This document shows, piece after piece, positions 10,246 through 19,030 of a DNA stretch of 64,000 nucleotides. The position numbers and the translations under genes were made by a program. How positions within the stretch are numbered: position 1 is the first letter of the stretch; every line of letters begins with the position of its first letter. The stretch covers positions 1 through 64,000 of the forward strand of contig NZ_JACLYU010000009.1 in assembly GCF_016899725.1 (NCBI RefSeq), read 5' to 3'. The notes under the pieces are model-generated. The model did not search any database, was not told the DNA's origin, and saw only the letters and a program-made list of their open reading frames with translations. The stretch is from Bifidobacterium pullorum subsp. saeculare. Its GTDB lineage: Bacteria; Actinomycetota; Actinomycetes; Actinomycetales; Bifidobacteriaceae.

Positions 10246-11769
10246 ATGGAGGAACCTGTGAACAGGCAGATAGCAGCGATACCCAGCACAGCGAAACGAA
10301 GCGCGAGGGGAAACCAAAAGGACAGGGATTCCCGGACCTTCGTACTGTGGGTGAGGGTGTTGATTCTCGCGGTCCCGTCCCTCGTTATGTGGGGTATCAT
10401 GTTCCCGGGATTCCTGCAGGCCGATCATCAGAACACCATCTCGGGCATCGCGATGGGGAACCTCTCGGAGTGGCATTCCCTCCTGTGGGGGTTTCTCTCC
10501 TATCCGTTGATATATTTATCTCCCTCTTTCGGCTTATATGGACTGCTGCAAATCGGGATTTTCGTTGCTGCGGCTGCATATTCCATCACCCGTCTCTCGA
10601 CTTTGGAACTCATCACGAGACGTACGGCAACCGTGCTCACCTGGGTGTTCGCGCTGTGCCCGACGTTCCTCCTGTATAACCTTCTGTACAGCTCGGATGT
10701 TGTTTTCGCTGTTCTGTTGCTGCCGCTCACCGTGCAACTCATGGAAGTGGCACATTCCAAGGGAGCATGCCTGCAGCGTGTTTCTTTTCTCGTGGGTTTC
10801 GGATTGCTGCTATATGCGGAGTACGAGCTGCGCAAGAACGCGATGCTCATCGTCATTGTGGTGCTGATAGTGCTGTTCGTCGTTTACAAAATGGCGCGTA
10901 AACGTTTGATTGTACTTGCGGCGGCTTGCCTGGCAGCTGTCATGGGCACTGGTTTTGTATTCTCGAACGTTCTTCATGCCGAGCCCTCCCCGTCTCAAGA
11001 ACTTCTTTCGGTGCCGGTGCAGCAGATTGCGCGGGCTTATCAAGATGGCGGCACAATTCCTGAGGACGCAAATCGCTATCTCACCCGCATCCATTCCCGT
11101 GAGTACTGGACGACCCAATACCTGCCGTACAATGCCGATCCGGTGAAATTCCAATTCGATGAGACCAAGGAACCTGTGGAGCTCACTCCTGAGTTCGTCA
11201 AGGCATGGGTCCAGATTGGACTCAAGAACCCGGGCTCCTATGTGCGAGCCTACCTTGATTTGATGAATCCTTATTGGCAGTTGGTCGCGAATCCATCCAC
11301 GGAATACATCGACACGGATTTCATGGACCATGATAACTACACGCGCGCTGCGTGCGGCAATGATGGGTGCAGAGCCGGATATGTGGCGCAGTTCCAGAGC
11401 AACTATTCTCCAGCGCGACGAATCGCCTCAACTGCTTTCAATACCGTCAATGGGCTAGGTGTGCCTCTGGTCACGGATGTGACTGATCTGGTGTTATTCA
11501 ATCGTGCTCTGCCATTGTGGATGTATGCAATCGGCTGGATTGTGGCAGTGCACCGGAGGCAGGTCAGAGCCTATGCCATCTTTTCTCTGCCGATGCTGTG
11601 TATCTTGGCATCGTTGCTGGCCTTCTCCCCGGTTGCTTCATTCCGCTATTCGCTTCAGATGTATTATGTACTTCCGGTGTTACTGGCTTGGATGATGAAC
11701 CATAAGGCCACAGAAGTCAAGGATGATGGAGTAGCGACGCTTGGGGAGACCGGCGATACGTCCGCATGA
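10246..11769 (+). CDS. Polytopic membrane protein, possible lipid-linked-sugar glycosyltransferase
   Basis: A 507-residue protein with about ten to twelve hydrophobic segments and a large central hydrophilic part (about residues 240-385) that should face outward. FPGFLQADHQNTISG followed by SEWHSLLWG resembles the first-loop pattern of GT-C glycosyltransferases, where an Asp and a downstream HSLLWG-like motif recur. I think it belongs to a family annotated as DUF6020, but this is from memory and uncertain. It follows the polyprenyl-phosphate-sugar-type GT2 by 22 nt, so it could transfer that sugar to a surface glycan. The ATG at 10246 has no close ribosome site. A GTG at 10258, 5 nt after GGAGGAA, is an alternative start. 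Confidence 0.7.
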   Translation: MEEPVNRQIAAIPSTAKRSARGNQKDRDSRTFVLWVRVLILAVPSLVMWGIMFPGFLQADHQNTISGIAMGNLSEWHSLLWGFLSYPLIYLSPSFGLYGLLQIGIFVAAAAYSITRLSTLELITRRTATVLTWVFALCPTFLLYNLLYSSDVVFAVLLLPLTVQLMEVAHSKGACLQRVSFLVGFGLLLYAEYELRKNAMLIVIVVLIVLFVVYKMARKRLIVLAAACLAAVMGTGFVFSNVLHAEPSPSQELLSVPVQQIARAYQDGGTIPEDANRYLTRIHSREYWTTQYLPYNADPVKFQFDETKEPVELTPEFVKAWVQIGLKNPGSYVRAYLDLMNPYWQLVANPSTEYIDTDFMDHDNYTRAACGNDGCRAGYVAQFQSNYSPARRIASTAFNTVNGLGVPLVTDVTDLVLFNRALPLWMYAIGWIVAVHRRQVRAYAIFSLPMLCILASLLAFSPVASFRYSLQMYYVLPVLLAWMMNHKATEVKDDGVATLGETGDTSA

Positions 11770-11864
11770 CGGTGTCATTGTTATCGAGTTCTTAATGGTT
11801 GATGCGAGGACGTTCCTATGGAAAGAATGTCCTCGCAAATCTGGCGAGCTGGCGTGACGAACTG

Positions 11865-12096
11865 CTAGAAGGAGTCCTGCCACTTGGCAGCGGTGCCGGC
11901 AGTCTGCTTGACGAACGTCGCAGTGCGCTCAGCTCCCCGCGGCGCAGAGGAGCGCGTTCACGATGACACGGCTAAGGATGTTGTCCTGATGACGACCTGC
12001 GGCCGCGATGCACTGTGTGGGGAATCCGACGAACATCTGGCCGAAGCGAATCTCGCCAGCTCGATCATTGACCGGCTTGGTGCGCCGTGCGCACCC
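11865..12096 (-). pseudogene. Short 3' gene remnant with a frameshift
   Basis: Downstream of the acyltransferase, the minus strand shows a coding-like stretch split between two frames. One frame reads GEIRFGQMFVGFPTQCIAAAG and continues to about 11930. The other then reads TATFVKQTAGTAAKWQDSF and ends in TAG at 11865-11867. The two parts read as one plausible C-terminus if a single frameshift near 11920-11935 is allowed. No start or N-terminal part is present. I do not recognise the family. The rest of the 11770-12099 gap shows nothing else. Confidence 0.35.
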
Positions 12097-12099
12097 TCA

Positions 12100-13173
12100 T
12101 TAGGCTTTCGCAATCATGGAACGCACGTAGGTGATGGTCGTACGCTCGAGACGGTAGAGGGCGATGGACAGAGCCATGATAATGATGAAATCCACAGCGA
12201 AGAGCAGATAGGCTCCAGTCGTCGACAGGCTAGCCGGGTTCACCACGGTGAAGATTTGCATGATGAGCACATGGTGCACCAGGAAAATCGGGTAGGAGTA
12301 CTTCGCTACGGTCTTGACCGGCACGCGCACGGCGCGCACGTCCAGCCAGTGGGCGGCCCACACGAGCACCAGGAAAGCGGCGATACCCACGAAGGTCACC
12401 CCCAGCAAACCGGTGAGTAGTGGATGAATCTCCTGCGCCGCCAGGAACACGATCGCGACGATGGCTGCCATCCATGGCACCCGCTTGATGTAGCGGATAA
12501 AGAACATGCCGAAGACCAGTTCAGGAAGCCGGGTGGTGAGTAACAGATCGATAGGCAGTCCGAAGACTCTCGGCTGGAAGATCAGCGTGAGCACGTAGAG
12601 CGCGGCGACGATGACGGCCGTGATCCATGGATGGTTGCGCACTCCATACCGCAATAGCGGGAACACCACGTAGAACAGCAGGATGAAACCAAGGAACCAT
12701 TCGCCAAGCGTGTAGAAGGTCGGCAGCGCGGTGTTGGCCACAAGGCCATCGACACCCAGCATGGAGAACACGATGGTCCACGGCTGTGCCTGGGAGAGCA
12801 CGTGACCGCCTGCGCGCAGGAACAGCCACGCGTTCGCGATGATGAAGGCGAGCCAGAACATCGGATAGATGCCCAGGAACCGGCGGTGGTAGAAGCGCTT
12901 GAGGTCAAGCTTTGGCTCATCGCCGTACGTGTACATCAGCGCCGCACCCGAGATGATGAGAAACAGCGAAACACCAAGGCTGCCGATGTAGATGCCGAAA
13001 GGCTGGTTCGCGAAAATCGGACGGTTCGACAGATATGGATTGTTGAAATGCGTGATGACGATGAGGATGGCCGCCAATGCGCGCACCAGATCCAGATAGA
13101 ACAGGCGTGGCTTCTTCTCCCGCTGCCCTGTGGCGGTGCCGGCTGCGGGGGCGGGCTGCTGCTGGTCAGTCAT
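12100..13173 (-). CDS. Acyltransferase family 3 (OafA/NodX-like)
   Basis: An integral membrane acyltransferase that typically O-acetylates or otherwise acylates surface sugars. After a Gln/Pro/Ala-rich tail of about 20 residues comes LFYLDLVRALAAILIVITHF, with the family's conserved Arg and catalytic-type His. About ten hydrophobic segments follow over 357 residues, and a second region near residue 70 reads MYTYGDEP with a downstream RFYHRRFLGIYP, as in typical members. The gene follows the RgpF-like gene on the same strand with a gap of 27 nt, so the two are likely co-transcribed and the acyl group is probably put on the same glycan. Confidence 0.9.
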   Translation of the reverse strand: MTDQQQPAPAAGTATGQREKKPRLFYLDLVRALAAILIVITHFNNPYLSNRPIFANQPFGIYIGSLGVSLFLIISGAALMYTYGDEPKLDLKRFYHRRFLGIYPMFWLAFIIANAWLFLRAGGHVLSQAQPWTIVFSMLGVDGLVANTALPTFYTLGEWFLGFILLFYVVFPLLRYGVRNHPWITAVIVAALYVLTLIFQPRVFGLPIDLLLTTRLPELVFGMFFIRYIKRVPWMAAIVAIVFLAAQEIHPLLTGLLGVTFVGIAAFLVLVWAAHWLDVRAVRVPVKTVAKYSYPIFLVHHVLIMQIFTVVNPASLSTTGAYLLFAVDFIIIMALSIALYRLERTTITYVRSMIAKA

Positions 13174-13200
13174 GGCACGGTTTTCCTTTCGCCATCGCGC

Positions 13201-15138
13201 TTACGCGCGGGTTTTGTCGAGGTGGCCCGCGCCGCCGTACACGGCGTCATAGTCATGTGGATGCTTGATATGGCGGTAGACGCTCATCGCTTTGGCTCCC
13301 AGATGATAGAAGAAGGGCTTGGAGACAAGGTGGAGCTTGAACCAGAACAGCAACGCGGCACGAAGACCAAAGCCTTTGTGCACGGCGTCGCAGGTCTCGT
13401 TAATCGTGGCGCGCAGGTACGGAGCCGTGGAGGCGGCCAGCGTTTGCGTGTCATAGGAGAGGTTGGTGATCTCGATGCGGGCGAAGCGATCGGAGAACAC
13501 ATATCCGGAGTAATAGCCGTTGGCTTGTGGCACGTAGCCGTAAGCGCGCTCGATGAAGTGCAGCATTGAGCCATCGATTTTGTTCGGCTCGGGCGGGAAG
13601 TCCTCATACCTCCACTCTCGCTCGAAGAACTGCTTGAATGCAGCCGGGCGGAACCAGAACATCGTACCCATTGGCGCCACCGGCTCCTTGTTTGGGTCGA
13701 GCGGCACATGGATGCCGAGCTCCTCGAGGAATTCCTTGGTGCCTGTGTAATTCGGACCCCACTTGCTGCCGAAGTTGCCGAAGTAGTCGGCGTGATTCGG
13801 CGCCGTGGGCGCCAGCAGGCCCGCATGCGGGTCCCGCTCGAAGTGATCGATGATGTTCGAGACGAGCTCCTTGCTACCGAGGATGTTCTCGAAGCACTTG
13901 TAGGCAAAGCCGTCGCCGATGCTGTAGGGGGAGAGCTGGGTGACTTTCTTGTCGTGAGCGAAGCATACGTAGTCGTATTTGAGGCAGTCCCTGCCCGCAC
14001 CGACGAGCAAGGCAGAGACATCGCGGCCGCGGTTCTGGATGACGCGCACGTCCACGTTGTACGGCATGCCCTTGCAACGCTTGCGCACAAGCTCGGCGTT
14101 TTCCTCGGAACCGACGGTGAGGATGAAGTCGCAGCCCTCCGGCATGGAGGAAGCATAAGCGAGGGTTTTGTCGAGCAGGTCCATGTAATAGAGGTGCATG
14201 ACGAGCGCGACACGACGGCCTTCGGGAATGGGCGTGCCGACGCGGCTCGGCAGCACAAAGTCGAGGTGGAGGTTTTTGACCAGGTCGGCCATGTTCATCG
14301 TGCGCAGCGCATTCTGCCAGATGAGGTCGGTGTCGTAGTCGGTGTGGTCGTGCAGGTACTCGTACAGGTCGAGCGCGGCGTTGCCCACGGACTGATCGAG
14401 TGTATCCGCGTAGTCGTGGAAGAAAGAACGGCGCTTGAAGATTGGGCAGCGCTTTTCCGCTACGAGCTGCTTGGCGGCGAAGGTAATCGGTCCGTAGGTG
14501 AAGCCCTCGAGATCGCTCGTATCCACGTAGACGTCCCACGCAAAGCCCTGGTCGGCGAAGCGCTTGGTGAACAGGGATTCGTGCAGACCTACGGAGTCGT
14601 AGTAGCTCTCAATCGGCGGCATGTTGTCCCAGTAGTCCTGGAAGGCCTTGCTTGTCACCAAGCTGCGGCGGTAGGCGTGGAAGTGGGATTGAATGTGCTC
14701 GGGCAGGTAGCCATAGGGGCTGCGGTTGAAGGGGTCGCGCGGCACCTTGTGGAACTTGGTGATGCCCCAGAAGTCGAGGTCGCGTCTGTTCATCGTCTCG
14801 AACATTTCGGAGAAGGGGTACACGGGGCCCATGATTGTGGCGTTGAAGAGCACCACCTCGTCGAACGCCGCGAGCCTATCCCAGCCATAGGAATCGAGCG
14901 CGGTCTTGTACGCCCACACGTCAAAGCCTTTGTTCTCTCGGACGATGAGGTTGGAGGTATAGCGCGAGAGCTTCTCGCCGCCTGCGTCGTTTAGCTTGCC
15001 ATTGCACACGATTGTCATCTCGGAGAAGTGGGGTCGAAACCCGTCGAGCAGGGTGGTGACGTAGTCGTCCACCACGCCCTGCGCATCGTAGAAGAAGAAG
15101 ATGCCGAGGCGGTTGACGGGGGAGCCGGTGAGCAGCAT
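13201..15138 (-). CDS. Rhamnan synthesis protein F (RgpF)-like glycosyltransferase
   Basis: A 645-residue protein matching the RgpF family of rhamnose-glucose polysaccharide synthesis. It has two related parts. The first starts near LGIFFFYDAQGVVDDYV, with NKGFDVWAYKTAL and the WGITKFHKVP region. The second starts near VALVMHLYYMDLLDKTLAYA (about residue 307), with NRGRDVSALLVG and YVCFAHDKK. The repeated N-G-x-D pattern and MGTMFWFRPAAF near residue 505 are typical. In streptococci RgpF extends rhamnan chains and is needed for the mature polymer. Together with the dTDP-rhamnose genes this is the strongest evidence for a rhamnose polymer. It is divergent from the ABC exporter genes across a 180-nt gap. 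Confidence 0.88.
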   Translation of the reverse strand: MLLTGSPVNRLGIFFFYDAQGVVDDYVTTLLDGFRPHFSEMTIVCNGKLNDAGGEKLSRYTSNLIVRENKGFDVWAYKTALDSYGWDRLAAFDEVVLFNATIMGPVYPFSEMFETMNRRDLDFWGITKFHKVPRDPFNRSPYGYLPEHIQSHFHAYRRSLVTSKAFQDYWDNMPPIESYYDSVGLHESLFTKRFADQGFAWDVYVDTSDLEGFTYGPITFAAKQLVAEKRCPIFKRRSFFHDYADTLDQSVGNAALDLYEYLHDHTDYDTDLIWQNALRTMNMADLVKNLHLDFVLPSRVGTPIPEGRRVALVMHLYYMDLLDKTLAYASSMPEGCDFILTVGSEENAELVRKRCKGMPYNVDVRVIQNRGRDVSALLVGAGRDCLKYDYVCFAHDKKVTQLSPYSIGDGFAYKCFENILGSKELVSNIIDHFERDPHAGLLAPTAPNHADYFGNFGSKWGPNYTGTKEFLEELGIHVPLDPNKEPVAPMGTMFWFRPAAFKQFFEREWRYEDFPPEPNKIDGSMLHFIERAYGYVPQANGYYSGYVFSDRFARIEITNLSYDTQTLAASTAPYLRATINETCDAVHKGFGLRAALLFWFKLHLVSKPFFYHLGAKAMSVYRHIKHPHDYDAVYGGAGHLDKTRA

Positions 15139-15303
15139 GGGCTGATTTCCTTATCTGATTACCGATATGCGGACGGTGCGGATGCGATGGCATCGAAGCG
15201 AATGCCCAAAGTATAGCGCGGCGCCCGGAAGCCGAATGCGCCGAAGCTGTGTGAACATGAAGTGGGAACCGACGCGGACCGGACATGCGTGCCCCTGTCT
15301 TGC

Positions 15304-15309
15304 TAGGAT
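15304..15309 (+). promoter_or_regulatory. Candidate -10 box (TAGGAT) for the ABC exporter genes
   Basis: TAGGAT lies 9 nt before the GTG start of the permease. No ribosome binding site intervenes. It lies in the divergent 15139-15318 gap. Confidence 0.45.
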
Positions 15310-15318
15310 GATGCCCTT

Positions 15319-16155
15319 GTGAAGAGCATCATTCGACGTATAGGGGAGCGCTACCGGTATTCCATGGTGGTGTTCAAGGAACTGGTGAAGACCGATTTCC
15401 GTCTTCGCTATCAGGGATCGTTCCTAGGCATGGCATGGTCAGTGCTCAAGCCGCTGATGCTGTTCGCCGTCATGTACGTGGTATTCGTCCGCTTCCTTAA
15501 GTTCTCGGACGGCACTCCCACCTTTCCCATCTCGCTGTTGTGCGGCACCTGCCTGTGGTCCTTCTTCACCGAGGCGACGAGCATGGGCATGCGCGCCATC
15601 GTCGACCGCGGCGACCTGCTGCGCAAGGTGCATTTTCCCAATTACATCATCGTGGCCTCCACCACGATGGGGTCGATGATCTCGCTGGGCATCAACCTGC
15701 TGGTGGTCATCGTCTTCGGTTTCTTCGCCCATGCGCACTACACGTGGCGCGTGCTGCTGGTACCGTTCAGCATCCTTCAGCTTTACCTACTTGCGCTGGG
15801 CGTGACACTGCTGTTGGGCACCTTGTACGTCTACTTCCGTGATGTGGCACACATCTGGGATGTCGTCACACAGGCCATGTTCTACGCCACGCCGATCATC
15901 TATCCGATTTCAATGATCGCCCAGCGTGCTCCCGACTTTGCTTGGGCGTCGAAGATCCTCATGCTCAACCCGAGCACGCAGGTCATCATGGATATCCGGC
16001 ACAACCTGCTGTCGCCGGAGTACATCCCCACGGTGTGGTCTTTCGTGGGAAACCCCTTGCTGTGCCTGATTCCTTATGCGCTGTCCGCTGTCATCTTGGT
16101 GCTTGGCATCGTGGTGTTTCGTAAGTACAGTGCCAAATTCGCCGAGGTGCTTTGA
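15319..16155 (+). CDS. Polysaccharide ABC exporter, permease subunit (Wzm/TagG type)
   Basis: A 278-residue ABC-2 family permease with six hydrophobic segments. The amphipathic N-terminus and DFRLRYQGSFLGMAWSVLKPL near residue 30 are the usual start of O-antigen and teichoic acid exporters (RfbA/Wzm/TagG). It pairs with the ATPase that begins 2 nt after its stop region (TGA at 16153-16155, ATG at 16157). The pair exports a finished undecaprenol-linked polymer across the membrane, so no Wzx flippase or Wzy polymerase would be needed, and none is seen in the window. The start is GTG, chosen because the family N-terminus begins there. Confidence 0.93.
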   Translation: MKSIIRRIGERYRYSMVVFKELVKTDFRLRYQGSFLGMAWSVLKPLMLFAVMYVVFVRFLKFSDGTPTFPISLLCGTCLWSFFTEATSMGMRAIVDRGDLLRKVHFPNYIIVASTTMGSMISLGINLLVVIVFGFFAHAHYTWRVLLVPFSILQLYLLALGVTLLLGTLYVYFRDVAHIWDVVTQAMFYATPIIYPISMIAQRAPDFAWASKILMLNPSTQVIMDIRHNLLSPEYIPTVWSFVGNPLLCLIPYALSAVILVLGIVVFRKYSAKFAEVL

Positions 16156-16156
16156 G

Positions 16157-17443
16157 ATGGAGGTGGAAGCCGCAATGGAAGCGAAGGACATGGAAGTGCA
16201 GCGGGACTCGAGCCCTGTGGTGCTCAGGGTCGACCATGTGGCTAAGTCGTTCCGTTTGCCTACTGAGCAGGCCACGGGCCTCAAGATGGCTTTCCTCAAC
16301 TGGACGAAGGGCATCAAAGGCTACACTGAGCAACGGGTGCTTCGCGACATCAGCTTCGAAGTGCGCCAGGGGGATTTCTTCGGCGTGGTGGGGCGTAACG
16401 GTTCCGGCAAGTCTACGCTGCTCAAGATCATCTCCCAGATTTACGTGCCTGAGGAAGGCACGGTAGAGGTGAAGGGCAAGCTCGTGCCCTTCATTGAGCT
16501 CGGCGTCGGCTTCAACCCGGAACTCACCGGTCGCGAGAACGTGTACCTCAACGGCGCGTTGCTCGGCTTCAGCCGCTCCGAGATCGACGCGATGTACGAT
16601 GACATCGTCGAATTCGCCGAGCTTGACGCCTTCATGGACCAGAAGCTCAAGAACTACTCTTCCGGCATGCAGGTGCGCCTCGCCTTTTCCGTGGCCATCA
16701 AGGCCCAGGGTGACATCCTCGTCCTCGATGAGGTGCTTGCCGTGGGCGATGAGGCCTTCCAACAGAAGTGCGATGCGTTTTTCAAACAGGTCAAGGAGGA
16801 TCCTACCAAGACCGTCATCTTGGTCACGCACAGTATGGGCGCCATGAAGCAGTACTGTAACAAGGCAATCCTTATCAAGGACGGCGAAATCGTGGCGTCG
16901 GGGGATCCAAAGACGGTCGCGGACCAATACAGTCTGGAGAACGCGCAGAGCAGCAATTACTTCCGCACGAAGGATCAGGGCGAATTCGCGCGTCCTCTGG
17001 GACTGAACGCCCGTGTACCCAAGCTCAAGGTCACGCATGAAGGCGACAAGTTCGTCGACGGCAGCCAGCCTTTCGAATTCTCCGTCGAGTATGAGTTCAC
17101 GGAGGACAAGCCGGCCTACCTCGGCCTTATTCTTCAAGACGTCAGGCGAGGGGCCCAGGTATATGATGTCGACTCTCAGACTGAGTCCAAGGGGATCCGC
17201 GTCGCAGGCGGCCATCATGTCATGCGATTCTCCGTGCCGTTGGACTTGGTTAACAACGGGGAGTACCGTATCTTCGCGACCATGAGGGAAGGGCAGACGG
17301 ATGATGCCGCAGTCCCCCGGTCCATCGCCTTCACTAATGACGACAACTGCTGTTACTTTGCAGTCAGGAGCAAAGACGGTGCGGAAAACGGCGTGCTGAA
17401 CGTTAAGGCCATGCATATTGATGTGCTTGGATTGCAAGACTGA
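16157..17443 (+). CDS. Polysaccharide ABC exporter, ATPase subunit with C-terminal glycan-binding domain (Wzt type)
   Basis: The ATPase partner of the preceding permease. It has Walker A GVVGRNGSGKSTLL at about residue 78, signature YSSGMQVRLAFS and Walker B ILVLDEVLAVGDE near residue 190. Its length of 428 residues is well beyond the roughly 250 of the ATPase core. The extra part from about residue 285 is predicted to be a beta-sandwich like the C-terminal domain of Wzt, which in Gram-negatives recognises the terminal modification of the polymer before export. Here a terminal pyruvate or acyl group from the neighbouring enzymes is a possible recognition mark, which is inference. The N-terminal 20 residues are acidic. 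Confidence 0.93.
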   Translation: MEVEAAMEAKDMEVQRDSSPVVLRVDHVAKSFRLPTEQATGLKMAFLNWTKGIKGYTEQRVLRDISFEVRQGDFFGVVGRNGSGKSTLLKIISQIYVPEEGTVEVKGKLVPFIELGVGFNPELTGRENVYLNGALLGFSRSEIDAMYDDIVEFAELDAFMDQKLKNYSSGMQVRLAFSVAIKAQGDILVLDEVLAVGDEAFQQKCDAFFKQVKEDPTKTVILVTHSMGAMKQYCNKAILIKDGEIVASGDPKTVADQYSLENAQSSNYFRTKDQGEFARPLGLNARVPKLKVTHEGDKFVDGSQPFEFSVEYEFTEDKPAYLGLILQDVRRGAQVYDVDSQTESKGIRVAGGHHVMRFSVPLDLVNNGEYRIFATMREGQTDDAAVPRSIAFTNDDNCCYFAVRSKDGAENGVLNVKAMHIDVLGLQD

Positions 17444-17498
17444 GCCTACGTCCGGGAACGACGGAGTCCGACTGACAACCGACAGGAGTGTGAGGTCG

Positions 17499-18887
17499 AT
17501 GTCTCGTGTGGCATTGTGCGGTGTGTTCGACATCCCGAACTATGGTGACCATCTGTTCCCCCTGGTGTTCCGCAATGAACTTACCAAGCGCGGGTGCGAG
17601 GCAGAGGTTGTGCTGTTCTCACCTTTCGAGGCCGAGGAGAGCTTTGTCGAGGATTCGCACGTGTACTCGCTGGATGACATGGAACGCATGCACCGGGACA
17701 ATCCGTTCTCCGCGATTGTCGTGGGTGGCGGCGAGATCATCCATTGGCACCGCTACAGGCAGAAGCGGTCGTTCCAGGACGAGGAATTCGTGGACTACCC
17801 GATGGACAAGGTCTGGGCGATACCGTCCTTCATGAAGATGAAGCACGACGTTCCTCTGATCTGGAACGCGCCGGGCATTCCCTACGACTTTGATGCCGAC
17901 GAGGCCCTTGCCCATTTCCTGCTTGGGAACATCGATTATTTGAGCGTCCGAAATGAGTTTTCCGCGAAGGTGCTTGAGCACTGCGGGCTGCCGTCCGGGG
18001 GCATCCATCTGGTTCCGGACACCGGCTTTGCCTTGCGCACCATCGCCAGCGAGGATGAACTGATCAGGTTGCGCAGCGAAGTGGTGCCGGATGATGAGCG
18101 ATACATCATTTTCCATTGCAACCGCTTCATCGACGATGACGCGCGTGATGCCATTGTCGGAATCCTGAGGCGGCTCGGCGAGGCCTACGGATGCAAGATC
18201 CTGCTCTTGCCGCTGGCATACACCCATGGTGACGACGACAAGCTCCGGGAACTGCGCGAAGCGTCGAACGGGGAGTTCCTCATGCCGGAAGCGCCGTTGT
18301 CGTTGAAGGGCATCATCGCAGTGCTGTCCGGATGCGAGCTGTACCTCGGCACCAGCCTTCATGGTACGGTCACGGCTTCAGTGTTTGGGCGGAAAACCGT
18401 CGCCTTTGATTACCAGAAGACCAAAAAGACCAAGGACTTGTATGACACGCTTGGCCTGTCGGAGTATTACCTGACTGAGGTCGGCCAGGTGGAGGACGCT
18501 GTGCGGAAGGCATTTGATTGTCAGCGTCCCGTTGATTTCTCAGAAGTTGAGCGAAGGCTAGGAATCCATTTTGACGCAATCGTTCGGTTGATCAATCATG
18601 GGGAGGTCGAGAATCCCAATCCGCCTGCTCAGACGACTGAGTTCTCCGACTCGGTGAACCGGCATTTTGCGTTCGCCTATGAGAGCCAGGGGCTGCGGAA
18701 ACGCGTCAAGGAACTTAGCGAGGCTCTGGAGACCAATGAGAGGTTCGTTCAGATTTTCAAGGGACGGAGCGAGGGGTTGGCCGCTCAATATGAGGATTTG
18801 CAACATCGCTATGAGGACCTTGCGCACAGATATGACAAGACGTTGCGTTGCAAAGTCTCCCGTCTGCGGCAGCGCCTCAGTAACTGA
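17499..18887 (+). CDS. Polysaccharide pyruvyl transferase family protein with C-terminal coiled coil
   Basis: A 462-residue protein beginning VALCGVFDIPNYGDHLFPLV, the N-terminal pattern of the PS_pyruv_trans family, with LGTSLHGTVTASVFGRKTVAFD near residue 285, the conserved SxHG region. Family members move pyruvate from phosphoenolpyruvate to a sugar as a ketal, or in some cases act as GT-B-like transferases. The last 70 residues are charged and repetitive (two YEDLxHRY copies) and probably form a coiled coil. I chose the ATG at 17499, 7 nt or so after GACAGGAG, rather than the in-frame ATG at 17418, because the family N-terminus starts there. A strong terminator follows. Confidence 0.85.
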   Translation: MSRVALCGVFDIPNYGDHLFPLVFRNELTKRGCEAEVVLFSPFEAEESFVEDSHVYSLDDMERMHRDNPFSAIVVGGGEIIHWHRYRQKRSFQDEEFVDYPMDKVWAIPSFMKMKHDVPLIWNAPGIPYDFDADEALAHFLLGNIDYLSVRNEFSAKVLEHCGLPSGGIHLVPDTGFALRTIASEDELIRLRSEVVPDDERYIIFHCNRFIDDDARDAIVGILRRLGEAYGCKILLLPLAYTHGDDDKLRELREASNGEFLMPEAPLSLKGIIAVLSGCELYLGTSLHGTVTASVFGRKTVAFDYQKTKKTKDLYDTLGLSEYYLTEVGQVEDAVRKAFDCQRPVDFSEVERRLGIHFDAIVRLINHGEVENPNPPAQTTEFSDSVNRHFAFAYESQGLRKRVKELSEALETNERFVQIFKGRSEGLAAQYEDLQHRYEDLAHRYDKTLRCKVSRLRQRLSN

Positions 18888-18893
18888 ACTGCT

Positions 18894-18930
18894 AAGCGCC
18901 TACCGTCTTGAATACGGTGGGCGCTTTTTA
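18894..18930 (+). terminator. Rho-independent terminator after the exporter operon
   Basis: Arms AGCGCCTACCGT and ACGGTGGGCGCT pair with one G-T type mismatch around CTTGAAT and are followed directly by TTTTTAT. The hairpin starts 7 nt after the stop codon of the pyruvyl transferase family gene. Confidence 0.9.
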
Positions 18931-18969
18931 TCGCTTTGCTCTGTAATAGGCGGGATGCCTTGCTCGGCT

Positions 18970-19009
18970 GATTCCAGAATTCCAGGATTAACTCCAGGAT
19001 TCTGGAATC
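18970..19009. terminator. Inverted repeat between convergent genes
   Basis: GATTCCAGAATTCC and GGATTCTGGAATC form a stem with one bulged base around a 13-nt loop. It lies just beyond the 3' end of the minus-strand glycosyltransferase and may end its transcript. No clear T-run is present. Confidence 0.5.
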
Positions 19010-19030
19010 AGTGGTGCAGACAGCGTCTGC

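Noticed and set aside
11884..12420. Plus-strand open frame of 178 codons after the polytopic membrane protein
   Set aside because: It mostly overlaps the acyltransferase antisense, is His/Glu/Asp-rich without a motif, and the minus strand shows better coding signs in the gap.
15139..15318. Riboswitch or RNA leader between the RgpF-like gene and the exporter permease
   Set aside because: No recognisable conserved RNA motif was found. The gap is adequately explained as a divergent promoter region with a TAGGAT box.
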